Program-made: the position numbers and the translations under genes
Part shown: positions 24,325 to 33,337 of the stretch, piece after piece
Numbering within the stretch: the stretch's first letter is position 1
Layout: each line of letters opens with the position of its first letter
DNA from: Streptomyces sp. NBC_01717
Lineage (GTDB): Bacteria; Actinomycetota; Actinomycetes; Streptomycetales; Streptomycetaceae
DNA length: 63,468 bases
Assembly: GCF_036248255.1 (NCBI RefSeq)
Contig: NZ_CP109180.1
Coordinates: 1 to 63,468 of the forward strand
Direction of reading: 5' to 3'
Notes under the pieces: model-generated
The model's input: only the letters and a program-made list of their open reading frames with translations
Database searches by the model: none
Told to the model about the DNA's origin: nothing

Positions 24325-25305
24325 TCAGCCGTCGCCCTGGTCCTGGTCCCCGGAGGCGTGCCGCATCCGGTACGCCGTGCGGTTCGCGTACTTCCGCAGC
24401 TCGTGCCGCAGCCGCTCGCCCCGGCCTGGGTCATACAGCAGGGCGGCCGCGAGGACCCCATCCCCCACCGCGTCATAGATCTGCCGCTGCTGGGCAAGGG
24501 CGCGCTCCATGGTCGCGATGGCCTCCGCCCCCTCGTCCAGCTCCTCCTGGTGTACGCCGCCGCCTTCCGGCGGCGCCTCGCCAGAGGCCTGTGCCGGCAC
24601 CTGCGGCCGGGGTTGGGCTTCGGCGGGGGCGAGACGGGGCGCGCGTCCCTCGGCGGCCGCCGCGGCAAGGACGTCGCGCACCTGGTCCGGCCGGGCGAGC
24701 TGCCGGGCAGGAGGCAATACCGCGCGGGCCTCCGCGAGGTCCGCAGCCGTGATCTTCCGGTCGCCGCGCAGCTCCTTCACCTCGCGGTACAGAGCGACGG
24801 CCGCCTCCTGGCCGTAGTCCTTGAAGACCGGCTGTAGCTCCCGGGCCTGCCCCTCGTTGATGTCCCCAATTGGGGACACTGCGGCAGCGACGGGCCAAGC
24901 TTCGATCATCCTGTACGCCTGCGACTTCCGGATCTCCCACACGTCGTCCAGGTACTCCACAAACGTGGCGTGTGTCTCCCGGTACAGGCGGGCCCGGTTG
25001 ATAATGTCCAGCGCCTTGCCTGCAACGATCACGGACTTCCGGAACCCGTAGAGCGCCTGCTCGCACACGGCCAGGTGTGCGCGCTCCTGGTCGTCCAGCG
25101 GGCTCGTCACGGTCTCCGCGACGTCGTACGGCGTGGGGAGCTGCACGACGCTGACCGGTGTCGACACGTCCGCACCGGTCAGCGTTGCGACGACACCGAC
25201 GGACTGCGCGAACGAGACCTCCGTGCCGGTGCCGGCCTCCTGCTCCTCGTCGTCAGGTTCGGCGCTGCGGGTCGACGGCATGACCAGGGAACGGCGACGG
25301 CTCAC
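24325..25305 (-). CDS. ParB-like partition/DNA-binding protein without ParB nuclease domain
   Basis: A 326-residue protein whose GTG overlaps the parA stop (GTGA). Residues 70-145 contain LDDQERAHLAVCEQALYGF and RARLYRETHATFVEYLDDVW, then IRKSQAYRMIEA. That is a helical DNA-binding region like plasmid regulators that use an N-terminal KxxxxxGxxL helix set. No ParB N-terminal nuclease/CTPase motif (GERRxxA) is present. Residues 215-260 are Ala/Pro/Gln-rich, and a helical C-terminus may dimerise. Position as the second gene after parA makes it the functional ParB. A candidate centromere palindrome lies inside this gene at 24862. Confidence 0.65.
   Translation of the reverse strand: MSRRRSLVMPSTRSAEPDDEEQEAGTGTEVSFAQSVGVVATLTGADVSTPVSVVQLPTPYDVAETVTSPLDDQERAHLAVCEQALYGFRKSVIVAGKALDIINRARLYRETHATFVEYLDDVWEIRKSQAYRMIEAWPVAAAVSPIGDINEGQARELQPVFKDYGQEAAVALYREVKELRGDRKITAADLAEARAVLPPARQLARPDQVRDVLAAAAAEGRAPRLAPAEAQPRPQVPAQASGEAPPEGGGVHQEELDEGAEAIATMERALAQQRQIYDAVGDGVLAAALLYDPGRGERLRHELRKYANRTAYRMRHASGDQDQGDG
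24862..24877. other. parS-like palindrome copy 1 (inside parB-like gene)
   Basis: GTCCCCAATTGGGGAC, a perfect 16-base palindrome (18 with flanking T/A), within the coding sequence of the ParB-like protein. It matches the 26335 and 55485 copies at 14 of 16 positions, the two differences being compensatory. Confidence 0.5.
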
Positions 25306-26237
25306 GCTGTAGCCCCCGGCTTCTGCAGGAAGACGTGTGCGGCCTGGTCGTAGTCCCCGGCCGCCGTCGACTTCGGCGCGTACAGCCGCACCGGCTGCTC
25401 CGCGATCGGCGCCTCCGCCGCACGGACGCTCCGCCGGATCGGCACAACGACCGCGTCCGGGTAGTCCTCGGAGACCTTCGTGGCGAGCTGCCGGGCAAAG
25501 TCGCTCTTGTCCCACGCGGTGAGGAAGACGGCCCCGACCTTGAGCTTCGGGTTGGTCTTCCGCTGGACGCTGCGGATCGTGCGGTCCAGCGACGCCATCG
25601 CCTTCATGTCCAGGCCACCGACCTTCACGGGTACCAGGGCCTCGTCCCCGGCGGTGAGCGCCGCGACGGTGACCAGACCGAGGGACGGCGCCGCGTCGAT
25701 CAGGGTCACGTCGTACGGCGAGCGCCCGCCAGCATCCTCCGCCTCCCGGGCGAGCGCGGCCGCGATGGCGTGCTCCGCCCCGATCGGCCGTTCGTACTCC
25801 ACCCGCGACAGGTCCAGCCCGGACGGCACCACGTCGATGCCCTCGAACAGGGTCGGATAGGTCGCCTCGCTCAGCGTGCACTCGTCGAAGAACAGCGACC
25901 GCAGCGAGTGCCGCGGCAAGTCTTCCGGGTACTGCGGCAGCAGCCACGCCGATAGGGCGGCCTCCTGGTGGTCGGCGTCGATCACGCGAACACGGAGACC
26001 GGCAGCGGCCCACGCGGCTGCGAGCTCCACGGCCGTCGTGGTCTTGCCGGCGCCGCCCTTCTGGTTCACGGCGACGAACACCCGGGTCGGCTCCGCCGGG
26101 CGGAAGGTCGGCGGTACGAGGATCTGCGGCCGCCATGCCTGATACGGGGTGTCGGCGTCCCATGCGGAGACGACCTCCAGCCGTTCGCCGGGCGGGCTAT
26201 CGAGGGGTGGCAGTGCTGTCCGTGGTGATTCGGTCAT
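25302..26237 (-). CDS. parA: ParA-family partition ATPase
   Basis: A 311-residue P-loop ATPase. It has a deviant Walker A KGGAGKTTT with the signature Lys, the A' motif VIDADHQEAALSAWL, Walker B TLIDAAPSLGLVT, and the ALVPVKVGGLDMKAM region. An extra N-terminal 50 residues precede the P-loop, longer than chromosomal Soj and similar to ParA of large plasmids. It would form ATP-dependent patches on the nucleoid to move plasmid copies, driven by the gene just downstream. The operon start is at 26237, and a palindromic site lies 98 bases upstream. Confidence 0.9.
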   Translation of the reverse strand: MTESPRTALPPLDSPPGERLEVVSAWDADTPYQAWRPQILVPPTFRPAEPTRVFVAVNQKGGAGKTTTAVELAAAWAAAGLRVRVIDADHQEAALSAWLLPQYPEDLPRHSLRSLFFDECTLSEATYPTLFEGIDVVPSGLDLSRVEYERPIGAEHAIAAALAREAEDAGGRSPYDVTLIDAAPSLGLVTVAALTAGDEALVPVKVGGLDMKAMASLDRTIRSVQRKTNPKLKVGAVFLTAWDKSDFARQLATKVSEDYPDAVVVPIRRSVRAAEAPIAEQPVRLYAPKSTAAGDYDQAAHVFLQKPGATA

Positions 26238-26334
26238 GCGGCGAACCTAACCGGCCACCGCCTGATCGAGAGAGCCGACCGGTATACCGCGACTTCTTGT
26301 ACGACGAGTACGCCCGTTCGGCTCGGGAGGTCTG

Positions 26335-26350
26335 GTCGCCAATTGGCGAC
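26335..26350. other. parS-like palindrome copy 2 (upstream of parA)
   Basis: GTCGCCAATTGGCGAC, a perfect 16-base palindrome in the 216-base gap between parA and the 26454 gene. It is identical to the core of the 32-bp palindrome at 55477-55508. Placed upstream of parA, it could be both centromere and operator. Confidence 0.6.
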
Positions 26351-26453
26351 GGAGCCGCACGCCTGCAGCCAGCCACACGCGCCCTCCAACGGCTGTGCGG
26401 CCTGCCGTATCGGACAAACCGAGCAACAGGGCGGACCAGCAGAGCATTGGTGC

Positions 26454-26897
26454 TCATTCGAAGATGGGGCGCTCCTCGGTGGCGGCCGTCGCCCATTCCA
26501 CGGTCCGCTTCACTCCGCCGGCATACCACTCGGACGTGTCAGTCCACTTGTAGCCGAAGATCGCATCCTCGGCGTGCGTACGGATCAGGGGAACCGGCAG
26601 GTCCGGGTAGTCGTACAGCTCCCGGGAGATCGGGGACCACTGGCGTTCGCCGAGCAGCCAGCGGGTGGTGTGGATGATGGCTTCCAGCGCGCTCGCGACA
26701 CCGTCGGGAGAACACCAGATCATCCGTACGTCGCCCGGCTGCAGCGCCTGCGAGGCCAGCGCATCGTCGCGTAGCTTCTCCAGCTCGCTGCGTGAGCGCG
26801 TGACGCGCGGCGGCAGGGCCTGCGCTGCAGGCGTCTGGGTCGGCTGGGCCGGCGGCTGCTGAGGGCCGCCCCGGTTCCACGACGATGTCTCGGCCAT
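26454..26897 (-). CDS. Hypothetical protein between relaxase and parA
   Basis: A 147-residue protein from the ATG at 26897. The first 30 residues are Pro/Gln-rich and the rest folds: SRSELEKLRDDALASQALQP, then DVRMIWCSPDGVASALEAII and TRWLLGERQW, ending ERPIFE. Strand and helix alternate as in a small alpha/beta domain with two Trp-rich segments. It starts 79 bases past the relaxase stop in the same direction, so it may be transcribed with it. Family not recognised. Confidence 0.65.
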   Translation of the reverse strand: MAETSSWNRGGPQQPPAQPTQTPAAQALPPRVTRSRSELEKLRDDALASQALQPGDVRMIWCSPDGVASALEAIIHTTRWLLGERQWSPISRELYDYPDLPVPLIRTHAEDAIFGYKWTDTSEWYAGGVKRTVEWATAATEERPIFE

Positions 26898-26976
26898 GTC
26901 CGTCAAGGTAGCGGGCTGCTGTGACACACAGCCAGGAAAAGGCGGCGGGCCAGTGGGTTGACCGCTGGCCCGGGGC

Positions 26977-29900
26977 CTACATCTCGATGTCGATGTCGAT
27001 GTCCGGCGCAGGGGGAGCAGGCGGCACCGGCACCGGCTCGGGTGCGGCCGGGCTGCTGCCCGCATGCTCGACGTCGTGGTCGTGCCCGGTCATCTCCCGG
27101 CCCAGCCGCTCGTACTCGACCTCGAGACCCATGCCGGTGTCGCGGCGCTCGCGGTCGATCTCCTCGGCCTTCGGCTGCGCCTCGCGCTCCCGCTGAGCTT
27201 CCTGCTCCCGCTCCTGGGCACGCTCCGCGAGGATCTGCTGCGCCTTGCGGGCCTGCTCCATCGCCTCCATCAGCTCCTGCTCGACGGACGACTGCGGTGT
27301 CGGCGCGGTGGCCGGGGCCGACTCCGGCTCGGCGGTCTCCGGCTCGACGACTGGGCTGCGGCGCTCCAGCTCGATCCGCGCGTAGTCGGCTTCCTCGCGC
27401 ACCTGCTGCGTCTCGGCGAACCACTTCTCGCGGGTCTCGTGGACCTCCTGGTACTGCCGTGCCCGGTCGCCCATCGACTCGGCGATGTCCCGGCTGGTGT
27501 CCGCCCGGTCGAGGGTGTCGCGCACCAACTCGCTCGGCTCGATGTTCGCCTGGAGTGTGGGCACCTGCTGGAGCGCCATCGACTGGGCGAGGGCCTGCTG
27601 GTGCTCGTTGTAGCCGCTTGCGGTCTGGGCCGCGTGCATGGCCTTGGTGACGCGCTCCTCGTGCTCGGCGGCCTCCCTCTCTGCCATCTCCTGGGCGCGC
27701 AACTCCATCTGCACGGCCTGGTCCTCGTAGTCGCGCTCCGCCTTGAACGACCGCTGCATGTCGTCGGCGACGTACGGCGGCGCCCACTCCTCCTCGCGGT
27801 TGGCTCGCTCAACGGCCTGGCGCAGACTCTCCTCGCTCGCGCGGGAGATGTCGGCCAGCTCGTCCGGCACGCCCAGCGCGCGGCGTGCCCGCTCCCAGTC
27901 GGCCCGCGCTTCGACAGCACCGTCCGACGGGGCCCGGCCGATGGCGTCGGTCTCCTTGTCGAAGTTGTGTGCCTCGCGGTACCGCTCGACGCGGCCGGCC
28001 CGCCGCTCCCAGTCGGCACGCTCGGTCGGGTCCTCGGGCACCGGGCCCAGACGGTCGATCGCCCATTCCGGCTGTTCCTCGGCGACGCGCTGGCCCAGCT
28101 GCTCGGTGCGCTGGTCCATCACCTCGGCCCACTCGCCCATGAACCGTCCCGGGTCGCCGCCGAGGTCCCGGGTGCGGGCCCCGTAGGAGTCCATGGCCTC
28201 CATCTGCGCCTCGCGCTCGGCGGCCTGGGCCTGCTTGACCTCGTTGGCCTGTCCGGCGTGCAGGACTTCCGCGTGCTCCTGGTAAGCGAGCGTCTGCCGC
28301 AGCAGCTCGGCGTGGTGCAGGGCGGCCTGGTCGGCCGGCTCGGGCTCGGGGGTGTCGACCAGCTGCTGCAGGCGCTCCGGGTCGACGGGGTGCTGCCCGG
28401 CTGCAATGGCCGCGTCGACCTTCTGCTTCTGTGCGGCGAGGGCGGCGCGTTGCTCGGCCTTCTCCGCGTTGATCTGGTCGCGCTCGACCAGCTGGTACGC
28501 GCACTGAAGGCGGTAGTGCATCGTCTTGCTGGCGTCGTTGGCGCTGTCCAGCTCGCGCGAGCGGGCGGTGCGCACCAGCAGTTCCTCGGCGTCGAACCCG
28601 CTCTCCTCGACGCTGCGGGCCAGCCGCATCAGGGAGCCGTATGCCTCACCGCTGCTGATGCGGGCGTAGCCCTCGGAGCCCAGCGCGTCGAGCAGGGCCT
28701 TGCCGTACCGCCTCTCGGCATCCTGGTCCTTGACGCCGGACCACACGGGCTCCAGCACGGCGAGGTTCTCGCGGCGCTGCAGCTCGGCCGCGATCGCCTG
28801 GGTAGCGGTCTGCTGCGTACCGGTGCGCTGCAGGGTCTGGTCGAGCACCGAGAGGTAGTGGGGGATGTCCTCCTGCTTGATCCCCTGGCTATCCCGGTGG
28901 GTGATGACGTAGCCCCAGTTGCCGTCCTGGCCTCGGGTGAGGCCGACGTACAGGGCCTCGCGGGTGGTCTGCTCGTCGACCAGCGAGTGGCAGGGGCCCA
29001 CCGTGCGACCCTGCGCGCCGTGCACCGTGCTGGCGTACCCGAGCTCGACGTGCGTCTGGACGTAGGCCGCGGGGAGGTGCATCCGCGAGCCGTCCTCCAG
29101 CTGCACCATCAGGGAGCCGTCGTCGCTGATCCCGGTGACCGTGGCAACCAGCCGGTTGGTGGCGAACTGCCCGCTCTCGCCCCCGATCTTCCGGTCGTTG
29201 CGGCGCATCTGGATGACGTCGCCGCGGCCGGCCTTGGTCTCGACGCCGTACTTCTGCCCGGTGCGCAGTGCGACACCGTCCTCCTCGACCAGGCCGGCGC
29301 GAACCAGGTCGACGCGGGCGCGGGCGGAGAGTTCGGCGGCCGTCTCGTTGTCCGGGGCAACCAGCAGCGGGTTGCGCCCGGCCAGTTGATCGGTGACCCA
29401 TCCCTGGTAGGCGCGCTCCGTCATCTCCTCGGCGCTGCCGCCTCGGAAACGTCCGTGCAGCTCGTACTGGGCCAGCGCCTCGCTGTCGCCCTCGCGCAGC
29501 TGCAGGGATGCCTCGGCCTCCCACTCGCGGACCTTCGACTCGCCGGTGACGGGGTCGATGTCGCGGAAGCGGCGGACCTCTTCCAGTGTGTGGACCCCGG
29601 GCATCTCCTCGGCGAGCTGGCCGAAGATCCCGCCCGCCCCGACTGACGTGAGCTGGTGATGGTCGCCACTGCCGATCATCTTGGCGCCGTGCGCCTCGAC
29701 CACGGCACGGACCCGGTCCATGTCCGGGGTGTTGGTCATCCCCGCCTCGTCGACGATGACCAGGCTGCCCGGCGCGATGCGGTACTTCTCCGCGTCGGGA
29801 ACGTGCTTCCCCGCAGCCATGTCGTCGTGCTTCTTGAGCAGCATGGAGATGTTGGCGACGTTGCTGATGCCCTCGTCGGCGAGGACCTGGGCGGCGCGCT

Positions 29901-31794
29901 CACCGCTGGCCAGACCGATGACCTGGCGGCCTTCGTGGGCCTCCCATACCTCGGTCAGCGCCGCGAGGGTGTAGCTCTTGCCCGCGCCGGCCGGGCCGAT
30001 CAACAGGTCGAGCTTGCGGCCGGACATCGCCGCGCTGCGGACGAAATCGGCCTGCCGGCCCTTGAGCCCGCGCCGTTCGATGACTTCCTCGACCAACTCG
30101 CTGGGCACCGTGGGGGCGCCGCGCTCACCTGCGAAGCTCCGCATCCGCTCCTCGGTCTGGATGTGGCCCTCGGTCGCGAACCGGTTCACGTTGTTGTCGG
30201 CCGGCTCGTAGACGAAGGAACCGTCCTCGCGCTGCAGCTCGACGGGGATCTCGACCAGGTGCGGGGCGGTCGTACGGACCACGCCGTTGTCGGTGGCCGG
30301 GTCCAGCGCATCGTCCGCGAGCCGGTTGAGCAGGGCGCGGACCTCGTGGGCTTCCATCCCGCCCAGCGTGTCCGGCAGCTGCCGGTTCAGTTCGACGATC
30401 AGGTCCGGCCTGCGCCACGTCGCCTTCTGCTCCTGAACCGCAGCGATGGCGCGCTGCTGGATCCGCTCGGGGTCGAACTCCGTGTACGGCCGGTGCAGGT
30501 CGTGCAGCGCGGACTCGTGCTCGACCTGGTCAGGGACGTTGGCCAGCGAGTCGCGGAACCGCTCCTGGCTGAACGCCTCCCACCGGTCGAGCAGCTGGTC
30601 ACGGGTGACGGCGTCGTGCTTCTTCGCCTGCCGCTGCTGCAGGGTGACGTCCTCGGACATCCGGGCCAGCACGTACGGGCTCGGCGCGGTGCCGTACCGC
30701 TCCTCATACGCCTTCGCTACCTCGGCGACCTCGGCCTTGATGGCGACGCGGCGGGAGGAAAACGCGTCCCGCTTGTCCTGATCGATGCCGACGATCTCGC
30801 GGGCCTTGCCGTCCGGACGGGTCATGACCCGCACGCCCTCGGTCCGCTCCAGCTCCTGCTCAGCGATCCGCTCGGCAAGGTGGCCCGCGGCCTGCTTGTG
30901 GGCCCACAGTGCCTGGCCGTCGACCGATCCCCAGGTCACCCGCTCCTCGCCGGTCACCGGGTCGATCTCAACGGCCTTGATCTTGTTCAGGACCGTGGCG
31001 TGGACGTGCAGCTGGGGGTCGTCGTCGCGGCTCGTGTGCTGCGCCCAGGCGGAGACGATGAAGCCTTCGCCCTTGACGAAACGCCCGGTCGTGCGGCCTT
31101 CGATCTTGGCCCCGTGGTGTCCCAGCCGGGTGTATCCGGCCTCGTCCTGCATGTGCTCCAGACCGGCCTGTACGCCGACCTTCCATGCGTCCCAGACCCG
31201 GTCCGCCTTCGCGGCGTACCGCTCGGCGCCTTCCAGGTCACCAGCCTTGCGGCACTCCGCGGCCTTCACCTGCAGGCTCGCGTGGTAGACGCTCCAGGAC
31301 TTCGGCGCGCTGAACGTGAGGTCGTAGTACAGCGTGGCCGACGGTGAGTGCTTCCGGGTGTCCAGCTCGATGGCCTTGACCCGCTCCGGGGTCAGCTCGA
31401 CGCCAGGTGTCTTCGCCTGGGCCTCGCTCAGCGCGGCCTCGAACCGGCGCTGGAAGCTCTTCTCGTAGTTCTTCGGGGCGTTCCCCAGCCGGGCGTCCTT
31501 GCGGATCGACTTCTCGGCCTTGGCGTACTCCGGCGTGCCTTCCTCGTCGGGAATCGCCTCGAGGCGTTCGTACATCTCGTCGCGCTTGCGGGGGTCGATC
31601 CAGTCCTTGTAGAGGTCGGTGAAGACCTCGTTGTTGACCGTGCCCTCCAGTCCCAGCTCGGCAGCGCCGTCTCCAAGCCAGTAGCCAGGCGGCTCGCCCT
31701 GCAGGTCCACGCTCCGGGCGTAGTAGTGCTCAGCACCGGCCGCTACCTCACGGGTGAGGTAGGCGGGGTCTGAACCTGCGGAGATCGAAAGCAT
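26977..31794 (-). CDS. MobF-family relaxase-helicase (TrwC/TraA-like)
   Basis: A 1605-residue protein. The relaxase domain is residues 1-430: an early Tyr pair (HYYARS) as candidate nicking residues, TLYYDLTFSAPKSWSV, and the metal-binding PQLHVHATVLN. The helicase domain is residues 580-980: Walker A GPAGAGKSYT, Walker B VIVDEAGM, GSGDHHQLTSVG, and the superfamily-1 motif VHGAQGRTV. The last 500 residues are a Glu/Arg/Gln-rich helical rod. It ends PAPDIDIDIEM, the tail shared with four frames at 13.9-17.1 kb. It would nick oriT, stay covalently bound to the strand, and be exported. The start at 31794 is the first ATG, directly before the Y motif region. Confidence 0.93.
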   Translation of the reverse strand: MLSISAGSDPAYLTREVAAGAEHYYARSVDLQGEPPGYWLGDGAAELGLEGTVNNEVFTDLYKDWIDPRKRDEMYERLEAIPDEEGTPEYAKAEKSIRKDARLGNAPKNYEKSFQRRFEAALSEAQAKTPGVELTPERVKAIELDTRKHSPSATLYYDLTFSAPKSWSVYHASLQVKAAECRKAGDLEGAERYAAKADRVWDAWKVGVQAGLEHMQDEAGYTRLGHHGAKIEGRTTGRFVKGEGFIVSAWAQHTSRDDDPQLHVHATVLNKIKAVEIDPVTGEERVTWGSVDGQALWAHKQAAGHLAERIAEQELERTEGVRVMTRPDGKAREIVGIDQDKRDAFSSRRVAIKAEVAEVAKAYEERYGTAPSPYVLARMSEDVTLQQRQAKKHDAVTRDQLLDRWEAFSQERFRDSLANVPDQVEHESALHDLHRPYTEFDPERIQQRAIAAVQEQKATWRRPDLIVELNRQLPDTLGGMEAHEVRALLNRLADDALDPATDNGVVRTTAPHLVEIPVELQREDGSFVYEPADNNVNRFATEGHIQTEERMRSFAGERGAPTVPSELVEEVIERRGLKGRQADFVRSAAMSGRKLDLLIGPAGAGKSYTLAALTEVWEAHEGRQVIGLASGERAAQVLADEGISNVANISMLLKKHDDMAAGKHVPDAEKYRIAPGSLVIVDEAGMTNTPDMDRVRAVVEAHGAKMIGSGDHHQLTSVGAGGIFGQLAEEMPGVHTLEEVRRFRDIDPVTGESKVREWEAEASLQLREGDSEALAQYELHGRFRGGSAEEMTERAYQGWVTDQLAGRNPLLVAPDNETAAELSARARVDLVRAGLVEEDGVALRTGQKYGVETKAGRGDVIQMRRNDRKIGGESGQFATNRLVATVTGISDDGSLMVQLEDGSRMHLPAAYVQTHVELGYASTVHGAQGRTVGPCHSLVDEQTTREALYVGLTRGQDGNWGYVITHRDSQGIKQEDIPHYLSVLDQTLQRTGTQQTATQAIAAELQRRENLAVLEPVWSGVKDQDAERRYGKALLDALGSEGYARISSGEAYGSLMRLARSVEESGFDAEELLVRTARSRELDSANDASKTMHYRLQCAYQLVERDQINAEKAEQRAALAAQKQKVDAAIAAGQHPVDPERLQQLVDTPEPEPADQAALHHAELLRQTLAYQEHAEVLHAGQANEVKQAQAAEREAQMEAMDSYGARTRDLGGDPGRFMGEWAEVMDQRTEQLGQRVAEEQPEWAIDRLGPVPEDPTERADWERRAGRVERYREAHNFDKETDAIGRAPSDGAVEARADWERARRALGVPDELADISRASEESLRQAVERANREEEWAPPYVADDMQRSFKAERDYEDQAVQMELRAQEMAEREAAEHEERVTKAMHAAQTASGYNEHQQALAQSMALQQVPTLQANIEPSELVRDTLDRADTSRDIAESMGDRARQYQEVHETREKWFAETQQVREEADYARIELERRSPVVEPETAEPESAPATAPTPQSSVEQELMEAMEQARKAQQILAERAQEREQEAQREREAQPKAEEIDRERRDTGMGLEVEYERLGREMTGHDHDVEHAGSSPAAPEPVPVPPAPPAPDIDIDIEM

Positions 31795-32376
31795 CGCGAC
31801 TCAGAGTAAGCGACTTTCAAGATCGTTACTAGCCGTCGGATCGTGATGCATAGGTGTGAGGCTTCATGGTTTGTGCATCTAGTTCTACGGTCTGCTCTTG
31901 GTCTGGGTGATCGAGGGGAAAGGGTGCTTCAATGCCGTGGTCCTACAGGGGGCCGGAATGTCCCATTTAGTACTGCCGCTTGAGGGGCCATCATGCAGAG
32001 CCTGGCTGCGGGGGGTTCCCGAATCGAGCTCAGCACGGCGCACTCATTTGCACAGAAATGTGCCGGTCGGCGGCGGCAAGGCTGCCTTCAACTGCGGCGT
32101 CGCAGTGGGCAAGCGCTCACCGGACGACCGTCGCTGAAAGGTGCAGCCGGTGTGGCTACCCGTCGCTCTCGTGCGCTACGGTCGGGCTCGACTTCATCGA
32201 CCCCCGTGCGGATCACCGCACGGGGGTCGACTGTTACCAAGGGCTGGACGCGAGGGACTGCACGGCCAGCGCGCTCGGGCTGGCGCCGGCTACTCCCCAC
32301 CACCCGCTCAACGTCGACGGAGAGTGACGGACGCGGGGCGGTGGCAGCGCCCCGGCGGGCGTGCGCCGTGGGGAGG
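31795..32376. other. Non-coding stretch upstream of the relaxase, oriT candidate
   Basis: No frame here looks coding. The first 100 bases are relatively AT-rich. A 15-base perfect stem with a four-base loop sits at 32197-32230. Relaxase genes commonly lie next to oriT, so this gap, together with the repeat cluster beyond it, is the natural place to look. I cannot point to the nick site. Confidence 0.35.
32197..32230. terminator. 15-bp perfect stem-loop
   Basis: TCGACCCCCGTGCGG at 32197-32211 pairs with its complement at 32216-32230 over the loop ATCA. It could terminate the minus-strand HNH transcript or be an oriT-associated hairpin. I cannot decide between them. Confidence 0.5.
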
Positions 32377-33337
32377 CTCACCAGCCGGTGGCGGCGCGCG
32401 GCCGCCAGATCCCGGCCTTTCCTCACCGCCGGTGGTGAGGCCGGACCCCACGGCCGGGTGGTGATCGGTGACGCGAGCAGGGCGTCGGCACGCCTGCGCG
32501 CTGGTGATCGTCACCAACCCAGCGGGGGAGTCTCGGCGGCACAGGGTGGTGACGATCACCGCGTCGGTGGGCGGTCCGCGGGGCCTCGACTGGTGAGTGG
32601 TGAGTGCTGCGGCGCGACGCGCAATCCCCTCACTGGTGAGCCGCTCCCCAACGCATCCGGCCCCGCACGGATGTCCGGGGCCGCTGGTGAGCGGTCGGTC
32701 AGAAGAGCGGGTTCTGCAGGGCGCCGCTGGGGTTGCCCGCGGTAAGGGCAGCGGCGATGGCGGCCTCGATCTGCTCCGGTCCTTCGGTAGCGGCGATGGC
32801 GGCCTGGACCGCCCGCGCCCGCCCGGCCGCGCCGCGCACGTCGGCCAGCGCGTGACCGGCAAGACGGCGTCTAGCTGCGGCATCGCGGTTGTTGTCGCCC
32901 CGGGTCCCGAGAATCCAGTGGCTCGGCTGCTGGCACGGCGGCTCGTCGCAGGTATGGCGGATGACGTGGCCGGCGGGGATCGAGTCGGGTCCGTGGGCGA
33001 GCCGGAATCCGAACAGATGGGCGGGGACGACGCGGGATGTGTCGGTGGTGTGCGACCCGGCGCGGAAAGTCCCGTGGGCGGTATCGGTCAGTCCGCCGGT
33101 CCACCACCAACAGTCGTCCGGGCCTCGCTGCAGGACGTGGCTCCAGTAGCGGGCGACGGTCTCACCATCGGCCAGCAGCCGTTCCCACCCCACCGGGACT
33201 AGTGACGCCGAAGCCCCGAGGTCACCACTTCCGGGCGCCCCGGGGCGGGGAGACTCACCAGTCAGCTGGTGAGCCACGGGGTGGTGAGCGGGGTGCCTCT
33301 CCGGGCCTGGTGCGCTCACCACGCTCACCGCCTCACC
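32377..33337. repeat. GGTGAG/CTCACC repeat cluster
   Basis: About fourteen copies of GGTGAG or its complement CTCACC occur in 960 bases on both sides of the HNH gene. Examples are 32422, 32434, 32592, 32599, 32635, 32686, 33268, 33283, 33315, 33324 and 33332. Several are arranged as CTGGTGAG/CTCACCAG, including an 8-bp stem with a four-base loop at 33254-33273. The density is well above what I see elsewhere in the window. Confidence 0.5.
32699..33193 (-). CDS. HNH endonuclease
   Basis: About 164 residues. It has the plasmid/phage HNH_3-type layout: ARYWSHVLQRGPDDCWWWTG, then the VVPAHLFGFRLAHG segment, then RHTCDEPPCQQPSHWILGTR followed by DNN. The His and Cys pattern (HxCDxPxC...H) is the zinc-stabilised HNH form. 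The last 60 residues are Ala-rich helices. The frame is open far upstream. I use the GTG at 33193, just before homology begins, but no Shine-Dalgarno is evident. The gene sits inside the GGTGAG repeats and may be a homing or transfer-zone nuclease. Confidence 0.75.
   Translation of the reverse strand: MGWERLLADGETVARYWSHVLQRGPDDCWWWTGGLTDTAHGTFRAGSHTTDTSRVVPAHLFGFRLAHGPDSIPAGHVIRHTCDEPPCQQPSHWILGTRGDNNRDAAARRRLAGHALADVRGAAGRARAVQAAIAATEGPEQIEAAIAAALTAGNPSGALQNPLF

Noticed and set aside
27064..29646. An 860-codon open frame antisense to the relaxase
   Set aside because: Only reflects the Glu/Ala/Arg codon bias of the relaxase rod. The relaxase frame carries all motifs.
32377..33337. CRISPR-like array in the GGTGAG cluster
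   Set aside because: Units are six to eight bases, irregularly spaced and on both strands. There are no constant-length spacers and no cas genes.
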